Positions 26,664-35,915 of a stretch of DNA of 64,000 nt are shown here, piece after piece. The stretch is from Carboxylicivirga litoralis. Lineage in GTDB: Bacteria > Bacteroidota > Bacteroidia > Bacteroidales > Marinilabiliaceae. The first letter of the stretch is position 1. Every line of letters begins with the position of its first letter. The notes beneath the pieces were generated by a model, which saw only the letters and a program-made list of their open reading frames with translations, was not told the DNA's origin and made no database searches. The DNA lies in the NCBI RefSeq assembly GCF_025499605.1, contig NZ_JAFMVC010000001.1:62001-126000 (forward strand). The letters run 5' to 3'. Both the position numbers and the translations under genes were made by a program.

Positions 26664-28955
26664 TTAACCTGCCTTTCTGATTTTTAATAATGAGTAGATG
26701 CCCAGCGAAGCAAGTACCAGGACGGTAATCTCGCCCATGGTATCAATTCCTCTAAAGTCGACAAGAATCACATTCACAATATTCTTACCATGAGCCAGAC
26801 TCAGTGAAAATTCTTTAAAGAATGCGGATATCTTATTGGTGGCCGGATTTGTTGAAGACATAAAAGCTATAACCCCCATGGCAGAACCAAATAAGCCGGC
26901 AATGATTATATCTTTAACAACACCATTTGTTAGCGGATACATCACCAGCTTAGGCAACTTAGGAAGCACAAGCATCATCAGGATAACAACTAATGAGTCC
27001 ACTAAAATCTGGGTTATGGCTAAATCAATGGCACCGAAGTACAAATAAATAGCAGCAATGCCGTAACCGACTCCACCTATAATGACAATCAAAGAAACAC
27101 GTCGCATCTTGGATAACATTGACAAACACGAGAGCGTAACAACAATAACACTAATGAGAGCCAAGGCCCAAGTGAAAGCATCAAAATTAACAAGGCTTAG
27201 CTGCCCCCAGTTTTGAACAATCACATACCATAAAAAGGCACCGGCGAACAGAAATATGGTGGCCAGATAATAGCGATGGTAACCATGTTGAACAAATCTC
27301 GTTTTCTTAACATTCAATTGTATCATTCGATCGATACCTTCAAAGAACTTAGCCGAAAACTGAAATGTAACGATGTAATTGTAAAAATTGACAAATAATG
27401 GTATAACCCTTCGGTGGAATGCAAACAAAACGACTCCTGCTACAACGGTGATAACACTCAGTAGCAACACTTGGTTAAAACCATGCCAAAGGCTAATCTT
27501 AAAATCAAGGTGTTCCGGTCGGATGACACTTATTGCCGCTTGCAAATACGGCTGCAACAAACTCTGCGGCAACAGCCCCAGTATCAGACTTAGCATTGCC
27601 AAAAAGAACGGCCCGAAAAGCATCGACAAACCAGCTTTTGAAGGCTCCTTGGGCCACTGTTGCTGCCGCCTGAAAAACACCATATAGGCCACATATAACG
27701 AAGCGAAAACCATCAACACATTTCCCAACACACTAAAAACTCGCATATAGGGTGCTACTTCAGGTATCTGAAGACTGGCCTCATAAATCATTTCTTTGCC
27801 TAAGAACCCTATTAAAGGTGGCAAACCTGCCATTGAGGTTAGCACTAAAACACTTACCAAAGTAAGTAAGGGCATGCGCGTTCGCAAATTACCTAATAGT
27901 CGAATATCACGCGTTCCAACCTTTTTATCAATTATACCTGCAATCATGAACAAGGCTCCCTTGTATAACGAGTGCACCAATAAAAACATAAAGGCTGCTC
28001 GTATTGACAAATCGGTGAAGATGCCTATCAACATGACCAACACCCCCAACGAACTAACTGTGGTATAGGCAAAAATACGTTTCAGATCGGTTTGCACCAC
28101 GGCAAAAAAGGCGCCTAATAGAAATGTAATACTCCCACATAATGGTAATACGATTTGCCACAAATCGGTTGTTCCATAGATTGGACCTAAGCGCATCAAC
28201 AAAAATACACCGGCTTTAACCATCGTGGCTGAATGCAGATAAGCACTCACCGGAGTTGGAGCTGCCATGGCATTGGGTAACCAAAAATGAAAAGGAAACT
28301 GAGCCGACTTGGTAAATGCCCCAACAATAATGAGTATGAGTGCTAGTGTAGAATATTGACCAGATACGATATCAGAAGCCCGATTCATCCAGTCCTGAAT
28401 TTCATAACTCCCTACTTCGACCCCTATAATGATCACACCAGCTAAAATGGATAATCCGCCAATACCAGTAATTAATAAAGCCTGCAATGCTGATTTTCTC
28501 GAACTTTCCTTCTCATGAAAAAAGCTGATGAGTAAGAATGATGAGATACTGGTCAACTCCCAGAAAACAAACAGCAATAGCATATTACCAGCACTTACCA
28601 ATCCTAGCATAGCGGCCATAAATAGCAAAAGGTAACAGTAAAACTTAGATTTTCCTGAATAACTCTTCATGTAACCATTAGCATAGGCGAAGATGTAAAT
28701 GCCCATTCCCAAAATCAGGTAAATAAACAAGGAACTTAAGCCATCGATATAGAAATTAATATCAAGTCCAAGCATTGGTAACCAACTATGCGATTCGGTA
28801 AAAACACCTTCATAGTCGCTAACTAAAGTAATATAGCCAATCAGTAACGTGGCCGGCACTATGGCCACCAACCATCCTTGTATTTTTTTTATTTTTGCAA
28901 ATAGAAAGGGTAAAAGGCACGAAAAAAAGGCCAATAGAACACCTAATAATATCAT
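26664..28955 (-). CDS. mrpA: Mrp-type cation/proton antiporter subunit A
   Basis: A 763-residue, about 20-helix protein. The N-terminal 500 residues are NuoL-like (FVFWELTSISSFLLISFFHE with the TM5 Glu; GAFTKSAQFPFHFWLPNAM with the TM7 Lys; LHSATMVKAGVFLLMRLGP). The C-terminal part holds the DUF4040/MbhD-like domain (ITQILVDSLVVILMMLVLP) and an MbhE-like end (VNVILVDFRGIDTMGEITV). It is the first gene of the seven-gene operon that exchanges Na+ for H+. Next to the hydrogenases, it may link fermentative H2 metabolism to ion balance, but Mrp operons also occur alone. Confidence 0.95.
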   Translation of the reverse strand: MILLGVLLAFFSCLLPFLFAKIKKIQGWLVAIVPATLLIGYITLVSDYEGVFTESHSWLPMLGLDINFYIDGLSSLFIYLILGMGIYIFAYANGYMKSYSGKSKFYCYLLLFMAAMLGLVSAGNMLLLFVFWELTSISSFLLISFFHEKESSRKSALQALLITGIGGLSILAGVIIIGVEVGSYEIQDWMNRASDIVSGQYSTLALILIIVGAFTKSAQFPFHFWLPNAMAAPTPVSAYLHSATMVKAGVFLLMRLGPIYGTTDLWQIVLPLCGSITFLLGAFFAVVQTDLKRIFAYTTVSSLGVLVMLIGIFTDLSIRAAFMFLLVHSLYKGALFMIAGIIDKKVGTRDIRLLGNLRTRMPLLTLVSVLVLTSMAGLPPLIGFLGKEMIYEASLQIPEVAPYMRVFSVLGNVLMVFASLYVAYMVFFRRQQQWPKEPSKAGLSMLFGPFFLAMLSLILGLLPQSLLQPYLQAAISVIRPEHLDFKISLWHGFNQVLLLSVITVVAGVVLFAFHRRVIPLFVNFYNYIVTFQFSAKFFEGIDRMIQLNVKKTRFVQHGYHRYYLATIFLFAGAFLWYVIVQNWGQLSLVNFDAFTWALALISVIVVTLSCLSMLSKMRRVSLIVIIGGVGYGIAAIYLYFGAIDLAITQILVDSLVVILMMLVLPKLPKLVMYPLTNGVVKDIIIAGLFGSAMGVIAFMSSTNPATNKISAFFKEFSLSLAHGKNIVNVILVDFRGIDTMGEITVLVLASLGIYSLLKIRKAG

Positions 28956-29554
28956 TAGTATTTCTTTTTAGTCTCAAAAAAAACAGTCGTCACATCCCGG
29001 CTATTAAACCACAGACGTTAGACAAAAATACGACCATTAAACTATTTTAAAAACAACTAGATCTGTTAAACAATTTTAATTATGTCCTTAGACAAAAAGG
29101 GGATATTTGCTTTATATAATTCAGCACAAAGTTGTTTTGCATCAGTAACACAATAGAATCCACATACCTAGTCCTTTGATAGATATACAGAATAGCAAGC
29201 TTCCTAAAGTAAAATACAATTGTTAATGTTAGTTGACTTTAACACAAAACAAGGTCGATATTTATTATATCAACCGAGCTTCAAGTGTTAAATTTTGTTT
29301 ATATTTTCTGACATATACTCATTCACTCCCAATTTCAATAAAACTGTAATCTAAGAGGGATTATAAACAAGAGAACAAATATCAGATGGTTCTTTGAAGC
29401 ATTTCTCAGTCACCCACCTCAACTTTTCTATGTTTAGGTTATCATTGGTATGAACAATATCCACCTGGAATCAAATCGGAGAGTTCTAATTCTTTAGACA
29501 CAAAGTCTTTTCATCATTGCTGTTGAAATAAGCCAAAGATTCCAATTTTAACAT
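28956..29554. other. Intergenic region between mrpA and the hydrogenase genes
   Basis: About 600 bp without a convincing gene. A minus-strand -7-like TATTTTTG (29030-29023) could start mrp transcription about 60 bp before the mrpA ATG, but it has no -33 TTTG at the right spacing. A 40-codon minus-strand frame at 29351-29470 reads like part of a protein but has no recognisable family; I do not call it. Confidence 0.45.
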
Positions 29555-29587
29555 AAAAAAAACCGCCTCACATAAGTAAGGCGGCTC
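29555..29587 (-). terminator. Terminator of the hydrogenase gene cluster
   Basis: On the minus strand CCGCCTTAC-TTAT-GTGAGGCGG is a 9-bp stem with one G-T pair, followed by eight T. It lies 19 bp after the hydC stop and ends the whole leftward cluster. Confidence 0.9.
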
Positions 29588-29606
29588 CATTTTTGAAACA
29601 TGTATT

Positions 29607-30083
29607 TTATTTGTATTCTTCTAAAATACCTTTCACATCTTCAGCGGCTACACGACCGTAAACTTTTTCACCTACAGTCACAACAGGCGCTAAACCACAG
29701 GCACCAACACAACGCAAGCAGCTGATAGAGAATTTACCATCTGGGGTTGTTTCTCCTACTTTCACATCAAGATGACGCTTGAATTCATCCAAAACCTTCT
29801 CTGCTCCACGTACATAACATGCTGTACCCATACAAATTGAAATTGGATGCTCTCCTTTTGGAATCATCGAGAAGAAAGAGTAGAATGTCACCACACCATA
29901 AACGTGTGCAACAGAAACATTCATCTCATTAGCCACCAACTCCTGTACTTCTGCAGGCAGATAGCCAAATAACTCCTGAGCTGCATGAAGGGCGTTAATC
30001 AGTTCGCCTCCCTCGTTACCGAGCTTCTTACAAACTCCTTTTAATTCTTCCACCTTAGCGGCGGGTAATTTTATATTTGCCAT
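29607..30083 (-). CDS. hydC: NADH-linked [FeFe]-hydrogenase subunit HydC (NuoE-like)
   Basis: A 158-residue thioredoxin-fold protein carrying one [2Fe-2S] cluster bound by CMGTAC (CX4C) and CVGAC (CX3C). The N-terminal helical bundle (ELFGYLPAEVQELVANEMNV) is typical of NuoE. It passes electrons between the flavin subunit HydB and the rest of the complex. It is the last gene of hydrogenase set 1 (HndB-like, HydB, HydA, HydC), 49 bp after hydA. Confidence 0.94.
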   Translation of the reverse strand: MANIKLPAAKVEELKGVCKKLGNEGGELINALHAAQELFGYLPAEVQELVANEMNVSVAHVYGVVTFYSFFSMIPKGEHPISICMGTACYVRGAEKVLDEFKRHLDVKVGETTPDGKFSISCLRCVGACGLAPVVTVGEKVYGRVAAEDVKGILEEYK

Positions 30084-30132
30084 TTTTCGTTTTCTTTAAG
30101 AATTGAACTTCAGTCTCCTGTCTTCAGTCAGG

Positions 30133-31899
30133 TTAAATTTCAACCTTTTTTTTCTTATCGTAATAGTGTGTATGAAGCAATTCGTGCGACTTATGTCCAC
30201 AAGGCTCACCTAAGAACTCAGAATATAACTTCTGAATAAATGGGTTTTCATGCGACTTACGAAGTACTTTGCCTTTATCTTCTTCGTATAAAGCCATTTG
30301 ACGCTTCTTCAACACTGATACATCACCGTGGTGATATGGCTGACCACCACCGCCGATACATCCACCAGGACATGCCATAATTTCAATAGCATGGAACTGT
30401 GACTTACCGGCTCTGATATCTTCTAACAATTTACGGGCATTTCCTAATCCGTGAGCAATACCAATATTAATTGGTAAACCATCAAAATCAATGGTTGCTG
30501 AGCGAATACCGTCGAAACCACGCAGCTCTTCAAAATCTACTTTCGGAAGTGGCTTTTTAGTATGAACTTCGTAAGCCGTACGAACAGCTGCTTCGATTAC
30601 TCCACCTGTTGTACCAAAAATTACTGAAGCACCTGTTGACTCTCCAAGTGGCTGGTCAAAATCATCTTCTTCCAATGCTTCGAAATTCAGGTTGGCATTA
30701 CGAATCATCTGCGCCAACTCACGAGTAGAAATGGATAAGTTCACGTCTGGATCACCATCTACTTTAAACTCGTCGCGTGCACACTCATATTTTTTAGCCA
30801 AGCAAGGCATCACTGAAACGACCACTACATCTTCGCGCTTTTGCTTCAGCTGGTCGGCGAAATACGTTTTAGCAATGGCACCAAACATTTGCTGAGGCGA
30901 CTTAGCTGTTGATGGAATATCAATCATATCAGGGAACTGATGCTCGAAGAAGTTCACCCAACCCGGACAACAAGAGGTTAAGATAGGTAATTTCACATCC
31001 TTATCTCCTGCTAAATGTTTACCTAAACGGCCAAGCAACTCAGTACCTTCTTCCATAATAGTCAAGTCAGCTGCAAAGTCTGTATCAAATACATGGTCGA
31101 AACCTAATTTGCGAAGAGCTGAAACCATCTTACCAGTCACCAAAGTTCCTGCTTCCATGCCAAATTCTTCACCTAGTGCTGCACGAACAGCCGGAGCGGT
31201 CTGAACAATCACAGTTTTCTTAGGATCTACAATGGCATCCATCACTTTAGCTGAACTATCACGCTCTGTTAAAGCGCCTGTTGGACAAACAGCGACACAC
31301 TGCCCACAGAAAGTACAGGCCGAGTGATCCAAATCCATCTCAAAAGCTGGTGCTACAACCGACTCAAAGCCACGGTTAACAGCCGAAAGTACACCTACTG
31401 TCTGTACCTCGTTACAAGCTGTTTCACAACGGCGACACATGATACATTTCTCCATTTCGCGCACAATAGCAGGTGATTCATCACTCTTATAGGAGTTTTT
31501 CTCACCCTGGTAACGCACTTCGCGAATACCTAAGTTCTGTGCCATTGTCTGTAATTCGCAGTCACCTGATTTGGCACAAACCAAACAATCAAACGGGTGA
31601 TCCGATAAAATCAACTCCATAACTGTACGACGGGCATTGACCACACGCACTGAGTGTGTTTGAATGTCCATACCTTCTGTACACTCTGTTTTACATGCTG
31701 GGGCCAGGTTACGACGACCTTCCACTTCAACCACGCAAACACGACATCCGCCTGGCTTATTCTCAATATTCATATCGTGCAGCTTCATATGACATAAAGT
31801 TGGAATATCCACCCCGATGTTTTTAGCTGCCTCTAAGATGGTAGTGCCTTTCTCAACAACTACCTTTTTATTATCTATGCTTAATTGAACGATTTCCAT
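30133..31899 (-). CDS. hydA: [FeFe]-hydrogenase catalytic subunit HydA, set 1
   Basis: A 588-residue group A hydrogenase. Domains in order: [2Fe-2S] (Cys36, Cys52, Cys55, Cys69), His-ligated [4Fe-4S] (HPFDCLVCAKSGDC, about 101-114), two [4Fe-4S] sites (CIMCRRCETAC; CTFCGQCVAVC), then the H-cluster domain with intact motifs L1 TSCCPGW (308-314), L2 MPCLAKKYE and L3 MACPGGCIGGGGQP, and the small-subunit-like end (GHKSHELLHTHY). The set of accessory clusters and the adjacent HydB and HydC fit a trimeric NAD-dependent enzyme that either makes H2 from NADH plus ferredoxin or runs in reverse. It is cytoplasmic, with no export signal. Needs HydG and the absent HydE and HydF. Confidence 0.96.
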   Translation of the reverse strand: MEIVQLSIDNKKVVVEKGTTILEAAKNIGVDIPTLCHMKLHDMNIENKPGGCRVCVVEVEGRRNLAPACKTECTEGMDIQTHSVRVVNARRTVMELILSDHPFDCLVCAKSGDCELQTMAQNLGIREVRYQGEKNSYKSDESPAIVREMEKCIMCRRCETACNEVQTVGVLSAVNRGFESVVAPAFEMDLDHSACTFCGQCVAVCPTGALTERDSSAKVMDAIVDPKKTVIVQTAPAVRAALGEEFGMEAGTLVTGKMVSALRKLGFDHVFDTDFAADLTIMEEGTELLGRLGKHLAGDKDVKLPILTSCCPGWVNFFEHQFPDMIDIPSTAKSPQQMFGAIAKTYFADQLKQKREDVVVVSVMPCLAKKYECARDEFKVDGDPDVNLSISTRELAQMIRNANLNFEALEEDDFDQPLGESTGASVIFGTTGGVIEAAVRTAYEVHTKKPLPKVDFEELRGFDGIRSATIDFDGLPINIGIAHGLGNARKLLEDIRAGKSQFHAIEIMACPGGCIGGGGQPYHHGDVSVLKKRQMALYEEDKGKVLRKSHENPFIQKLYSEFLGEPCGHKSHELLHTHYYDKKKKVEI

Positions 31900-31933
31900 T
31901 CTTCTATCTTTTACTGTTCAAAAACTGGTTTGG

Positions 31934-33727
31934 CTATTGAATGCTGATCGCACCAAACTTACATTTTTCATAACAAGCACCACACTTAATACAAGTCTCC
32001 TGACTGATTAAATGAGGTTCTTTCTTATCACCGGTAATCGCATCAACCGGACAAACGCGAGAACACAAGGTACAACCGATACATTTCTCAGCATCAATCA
32101 CATATTGCATCAACGACTTACACTGACCAGCCGGACACTTACCTTCTTTCACGTGAGCTTCATACTCATGAGGGAAGTTTTCCATGGTCGAAAGAACAGG
32201 ATTAGGCGATGTTTGACCTAAACCACAAAGAGATGTGTCTTTAATCACGTTACTTAAGTTGCGCAATAAAGTCAAGTCTTCTTCTGTTCCTTTTCCTTCG
32301 GTAATTTTGTCAAGCATTTCATATAATCGCTTGTTACCAATACGACACGGAGCACATTTACCACACGATTCTTCAACTGTAAAATCTAAATAGAACTTAG
32401 CTACAGAAACCATACAATCGTCCTCATCCATTACAATCATACCACCTGAACCCATCATAGAGCCACAAGCCAATAAGTTATCGTAATCGATTGGAATATC
32501 TAAGTGCTTTTCAGTTAAGCAACCACCGGATGGTCCACCGGTCTGAACAGCTTTAAATTTCTTACCATCTTTGATACCACCACCAATGTCGAAGATAACT
32601 TCACGCAATGTGGTACCCATTGGCACTTCTATCAAACCTACGTTATTTACTTTACCTGCCAATGCAAACACCTTGGTACCTTTACTCTTCTCGGTACCAA
32701 TGCTGCTAAACCACTCAGCTCCTTCCAATAAAATAACCGGAATATTAGCGTAAGTTTCAACGTTGTTAACGTTAGTAGGCATGCCTTTATATCCACTCTC
32801 TGATGGGAACGGAGGCTTCACTGTTGGTTCACCACGTAAACCTTCCATCGAGTGAATCAATGATGTTTCCTCACCACAAACGAATGCCCCTGCACCGTAG
32901 CGTAACTCAACATCAAAACTAAATCCTGTACCAAAGATATCACCACCTAATAAACCATACTCGCGAGCCTGATCAATCGCAATCTTCAAGCGAGAAATAG
33001 CCAATGGATATTCAGCACGAATATAAATCAATCCCTTTGTTGCACCTGTACAGTAACCGTTGATGGCCATCGCTTCCAACACAGCGTGCGGATCTCCTTC
33101 AAGGATTGAACGGTCCATAAATGCACCCGGGTCACCCTCATCGGCATTACAAACCACGTATTTTTGCTCAGCTTCTACTTTACGTGTGATGTCCCACTTC
33201 AATCCTGTAGGGAAACCACCACCACCGCGACCGCGAAGGCCTGAGTCAATAATCACTTTAATAGCTTCTTCAGGCGTCATTTCGGTCAACACTTTACCTA
33301 AAGCAGCATATCCATCACGAGCAATATACTCGTCAATGTTTTCCGGGTTGATAAAACCACAGTTACGAAGCGCAATACGAATTTGCTTCTTGTAGAAACC
33401 CATGTCCTTCGATTCTGACACACGCTCTTGTGTTTCAGGATCGGTATATAATAAACGTTCTACTTTACGACCTTTTACCAAGTGCTCAGCCACAATTTCA
33501 GGAGCATCTTCAGGCGTTACCTGTACGTAAAAAGTATTGTCAGGTACCATTTTAACAACAGGACCTTTTTCACAGAAACCAAAGCATCCGGTTCTTACTA
33601 CTTGTACTTCGTTCTCAAGGCTGTTTTCTTCAATTACCTTGGTTAGATTTTGTACAATTTCTTCACCTTGTGAGGCACGACAGCCAGTTCCGCCACAAAC
33701 AAGGATATGATTTTTATATTTAGCCAT
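31934..33727 (-). CDS. hydB: NADH-linked [FeFe]-hydrogenase subunit HydB (NuoF-like, long form)
   Basis: A 597-residue flavin subunit. It has an N-terminal thioredoxin-like [2Fe-2S] domain (CGGTGC; CFGFC), the NuoF NADH/FMN domain (GLRGRGGGGFPTGLKW about 171-186; GAGAFVCGEETSLIHSMEG), the [4Fe-4S] site (ESCGKCAPCRIG), and a C-terminal two-cluster ferredoxin domain (CIGCTLCSRVC; CIKCGACYEKC). This full set of extra domains is the one found in electron-bifurcating HydABC enzymes, so set 1 probably couples NADH and ferredoxin. Gaps are 34 bp to hydA and 11 bp from the HndB-like gene. Confidence 0.95.
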   Translation of the reverse strand: MAKYKNHILVCGGTGCRASQGEEIVQNLTKVIEENSLENEVQVVRTGCFGFCEKGPVVKMVPDNTFYVQVTPEDAPEIVAEHLVKGRKVERLLYTDPETQERVSESKDMGFYKKQIRIALRNCGFINPENIDEYIARDGYAALGKVLTEMTPEEAIKVIIDSGLRGRGGGGFPTGLKWDITRKVEAEQKYVVCNADEGDPGAFMDRSILEGDPHAVLEAMAINGYCTGATKGLIYIRAEYPLAISRLKIAIDQAREYGLLGGDIFGTGFSFDVELRYGAGAFVCGEETSLIHSMEGLRGEPTVKPPFPSESGYKGMPTNVNNVETYANIPVILLEGAEWFSSIGTEKSKGTKVFALAGKVNNVGLIEVPMGTTLREVIFDIGGGIKDGKKFKAVQTGGPSGGCLTEKHLDIPIDYDNLLACGSMMGSGGMIVMDEDDCMVSVAKFYLDFTVEESCGKCAPCRIGNKRLYEMLDKITEGKGTEEDLTLLRNLSNVIKDTSLCGLGQTSPNPVLSTMENFPHEYEAHVKEGKCPAGQCKSLMQYVIDAEKCIGCTLCSRVCPVDAITGDKKEPHLISQETCIKCGACYEKCKFGAISIQ

Positions 33728-33738
33728 AGCGCAAAAAA

Positions 33739-34146
33739 CTATTCGTTTTTATTCTCTTTTACAGTTTCGTAATTTACCGGGATGATACCATCCACCAACT
33801 CTCCTCGTATCACATACTTTTCAATGATTTCATCGGCCTTTTTATTATCCACATGACCAAAAACCACAGGGTCAGCACCTGGTAGTGTTACTTCGATAGT
33901 TGGCTCTGCATGGCAGTATCCCATACATCCGGTTTGAGTTACTACGGCATCAATTGCCTGACGATCCATTTCTTCAATCATATGGTTCATCACTTCCTTT
34001 GCTCCTGAGGCAATACCACAGGTAGCCATCGACACTTTTACCTGAACCATTTTTTCAGGATTGTCCCCCTTCTCACGCAGACTTACTTTGGTCTGCAGTT
34101 CTTCGCGCATTTTACGCAAATCAGCCAGAGATTTTACTTTTGACAT
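33739..34146 (-). CDS. HndB-like (2Fe-2S) ferredoxin-domain protein
   Basis: A 135-residue protein with a charged N-terminal helix (SLADLRKMREELQTKVSLRE) and a thioredoxin-like [2Fe-2S] fold. Three cysteines are visible: in ATCGIASGAKEV and in the pair of GCMGYC (CX3C); the usual fourth Cys is not obvious. Its place just before hydB matches hndB in the hnd-type NAD(P)-linked hydrogenase operons. It may serve as an extra electron-transfer subunit of set 1. Confidence 0.85.
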   Translation of the reverse strand: MSKVKSLADLRKMREELQTKVSLREKGDNPEKMVQVKVSMATCGIASGAKEVMNHMIEEMDRQAIDAVVTQTGCMGYCHAEPTIEVTLPGADPVVFGHVDNKKADEIIEKYVIRGELVDGIIPVNYETVKENKNE

Positions 34147-34209
34147 AGCGATTGGTTATTATTAATTACACATTCTTTTGTTTGTCTGGATGCCTGATAA
34201 GTCAGGCAT

Positions 34210-34755
34210 TTAATCAAATTCTATATTCAATTCCTTTAAATTCTCTTCAATCATTTCTTTTAAAAAACTTGTCACTTTGGGTAGTCGTATATCCACATCT
34301 CCCATCACCTCTTTCACCTCGTTCGTGCTAATTGCAAATTCATCTGCACCTTTTTTTACTTCAAATTGCAGGTTAACACCATCATTACCTGTTATCATCA
34401 TAGCAGCTGTTGAAGCAATATCACCCATAGGCGGACGATCAATGTGCGTACGACCAAATTTGGCAATCAAAGTGGTTCCTTTTCCTAATTCGGATTCCAA
34501 AGTCATGTTGCCATCTGTCAGTTCAGCATTTTGCAGGATAAGTGGTATGCCCATCCCTACTTTTCTCGTCGTTCGGGATGTATAAAATGGATCAGTTACC
34601 TTCTCCAAAGTTTCTTTATCCATTCCGCTGCCATCATCTTCTACTTTAATGGTCAACCATTGCTCATCAAGGGAGATGGAAAGCGTCACATTCCCTGCTT
34701 TAGCTCTCACTGAATTTTGAACAATGTCCATTATATGCATCGATAAATCTTTCAT
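34210..34755 (-). CDS. GHKL ATPase-domain protein without a phosphoacceptor domain
   Basis: A 181-residue protein made almost only of a histidine-kinase-like ATPase domain. It shows an N-box (IMDIVQNSVRAKAG), G1 (VEDDGSGM), an F/G2 region (DPFYTSRTTRKVGMGIPLIL) and GKGTTLIAKF. There is no dimerisation/phosphohistidine helix and no sensor, so it is not a full histidine kinase; it may phosphorylate a protein partner on Ser or act as a nucleotide-binding switch. Proteins like this accompany hydrogenase genes in clostridia together with PHP and DRTGG proteins. Its start overlaps the stop of the PHP gene by 1 bp. Confidence 0.85.
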   Translation of the reverse strand: MKDLSMHIMDIVQNSVRAKAGNVTLSISLDEQWLTIKVEDDGSGMDKETLEKVTDPFYTSRTTRKVGMGIPLILQNAELTDGNMTLESELGKGTTLIAKFGRTHIDRPPMGDIASTAAMMITGNDGVNLQFEVKKGADEFAISTNEVKEVMGDVDIRLPKVTSFLKEMIEENLKELNIEFD

Positions 34756-35498
34756 TATTTCAGCTCTATAACTTTTCTTCCACCCTGTTGATGAAGTGCC
34801 TTTCGCAACTCTTCAAAATTGGCTTCTTCCATTTCAATTATCGAATAGTGTGTTCCAATCTGCTCCGGGAAATGTGCGTCAGAGGAGCGTAATACAGTAT
34901 ATTGTTTCAACTCCGGATACTTTTTAATTTGCTCATCTACTACAACTCTAGCACTCATCCCAATCGCATCGGGTGTTATATCAAAAGGCATAAAACCCAA
35001 TTGACTATACACGCTAAAACTTGGTCGGAATATATGCGCTGGAATAAACAAACCATTTAACTCGCGCACTTTCTGTTCCACCTCATCAATGGATTGATCT
35101 AATGCACTAATGAGCAAGCGCTCTTCCTGCCCAACAATTTCTTCGGCCTCATCAACCCAAACCTGGTAACCAAACTTCTCCACATCGTTTAGTATAATAG
35201 GTAAATGCTCATCCAAATACTTTTGGAAAAGTTCAAGTTTTTCAAAATTTTCAAAGAACGTTAAACAGTGAACTTCTTCTTTAGTAGTGACTTCAGCACC
35301 ACATATCACTGTTATTCCTTTCTGCTTACCAACCTTATAAACCTCAGCGCATTGCCTGGTCGAATTATGGTCAGTAATGCCAATAATATCTAATCCACGT
35401 TCCAAAGCTTTATTGACAATTACTACCGGACTCATCTCTAAACTTCCACACGGAGATAAGACGGTGTGCATGTGTAAATCTGCTTTAAAGCGTTTCAT
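34755..35498 (-). CDS. PHP-domain metal-dependent phosphoesterase
   Basis: A 247-residue cytosolic protein with the PHP metal-site motifs: HMH in KADLHMHTVLSPCG (near the N-terminus), DHNSTRQ, GAEVTTKEE, HIFRPSF and SSDAHFPEQIG. These motifs look complete, so it is probably an active phosphatase or nuclease-type phosphoesterase. Its substrate is unknown. Position between the GHKL ATPase and a DRTGG protein suggests it removes or makes a signal within the hydrogenase regulatory module, for example a phosphate group or a small nucleotide; that is inference. Confidence 0.88.
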   Translation of the reverse strand: MKRFKADLHMHTVLSPCGSLEMSPVVIVNKALERGLDIIGITDHNSTRQCAEVYKVGKQKGITVICGAEVTTKEEVHCLTFFENFEKLELFQKYLDEHLPIILNDVEKFGYQVWVDEAEEIVGQEERLLISALDQSIDEVEQKVRELNGLFIPAHIFRPSFSVYSQLGFMPFDITPDAIGMSARVVVDEQIKKYPELKQYTVLRSSDAHFPEQIGTHYSIIEMEEANFEELRKALHQQGGRKVIELK

Positions 35499-35570
35499 AA
35501 TCTTTAAGTATCAAGACTCCAGACATTAGACTTAATATTGATTTACAGCTTTCAAATTGTCTTGTGTCTT

Positions 35571-35915
35571 TTATCTGTTCTCCTTCTTCAACAACGTGAA
35601 CAATTCACCTGATAACTCAAAAGCTTCCATTGATGAACTTAGCAATGGAATACCTTCATCGTTACTTTGGCTAATGGTATTTTCATCGGCCTCAAGATCT
35701 TTTACAATGATTACTGCAGCTACCTCTTTAAGAGAAGCCACCGCCATAACGTTTCGATGTGTTTGCAATGTAATCCACACTTGTCCCTCATCCACATTGC
35801 CCATCACATCGCTTAACAAGTCAGAAGTATAGCCACCTGTTACTTCATTCTGAAGGCCTTCTTCTCCACCTATAACTTTTAGATCTAGTTTTTCTATAAT
35901 ATCAGAAACTGTCAT
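35571..35915 (-). CDS. DRTGG-domain protein, copy 1
   Basis: A 114-residue single-domain protein. It has the N-terminal winged element (MTVSDIIEKLDLKVIGGEEG) and the conserved stretch GGYTSDLLSDVMGNVDEGQV (about 28-47), then VIIVKDLEADENTISQSNDE. DRTGG domains occur beside CBS domains in other proteins and are thought to sense or regulate, but their chemistry is unknown. It overlaps the hydrogenase-like sensor gene downstream-to-upstream by 14 bp, so the two are translated together. The literal DRTGG string is not kept. A second copy is at 37720-38076. Confidence 0.85.
   Translation of the reverse strand: MTVSDIIEKLDLKVIGGEEGLQNEVTGGYTSDLLSDVMGNVDEGQVWITLQTHRNVMAVASLKEVAAVIIVKDLEADENTISQSNDEGIPLLSSSMEAFELSGELFTLLKKENR

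Noticed and set aside
29351-29470. 40-codon minus-strand frame that reads like a protein fragment
   Set aside because: Stops on both sides, no start with a ribosome-binding site and no recognisable family; this length occurs by chance in AT-rich DNA.
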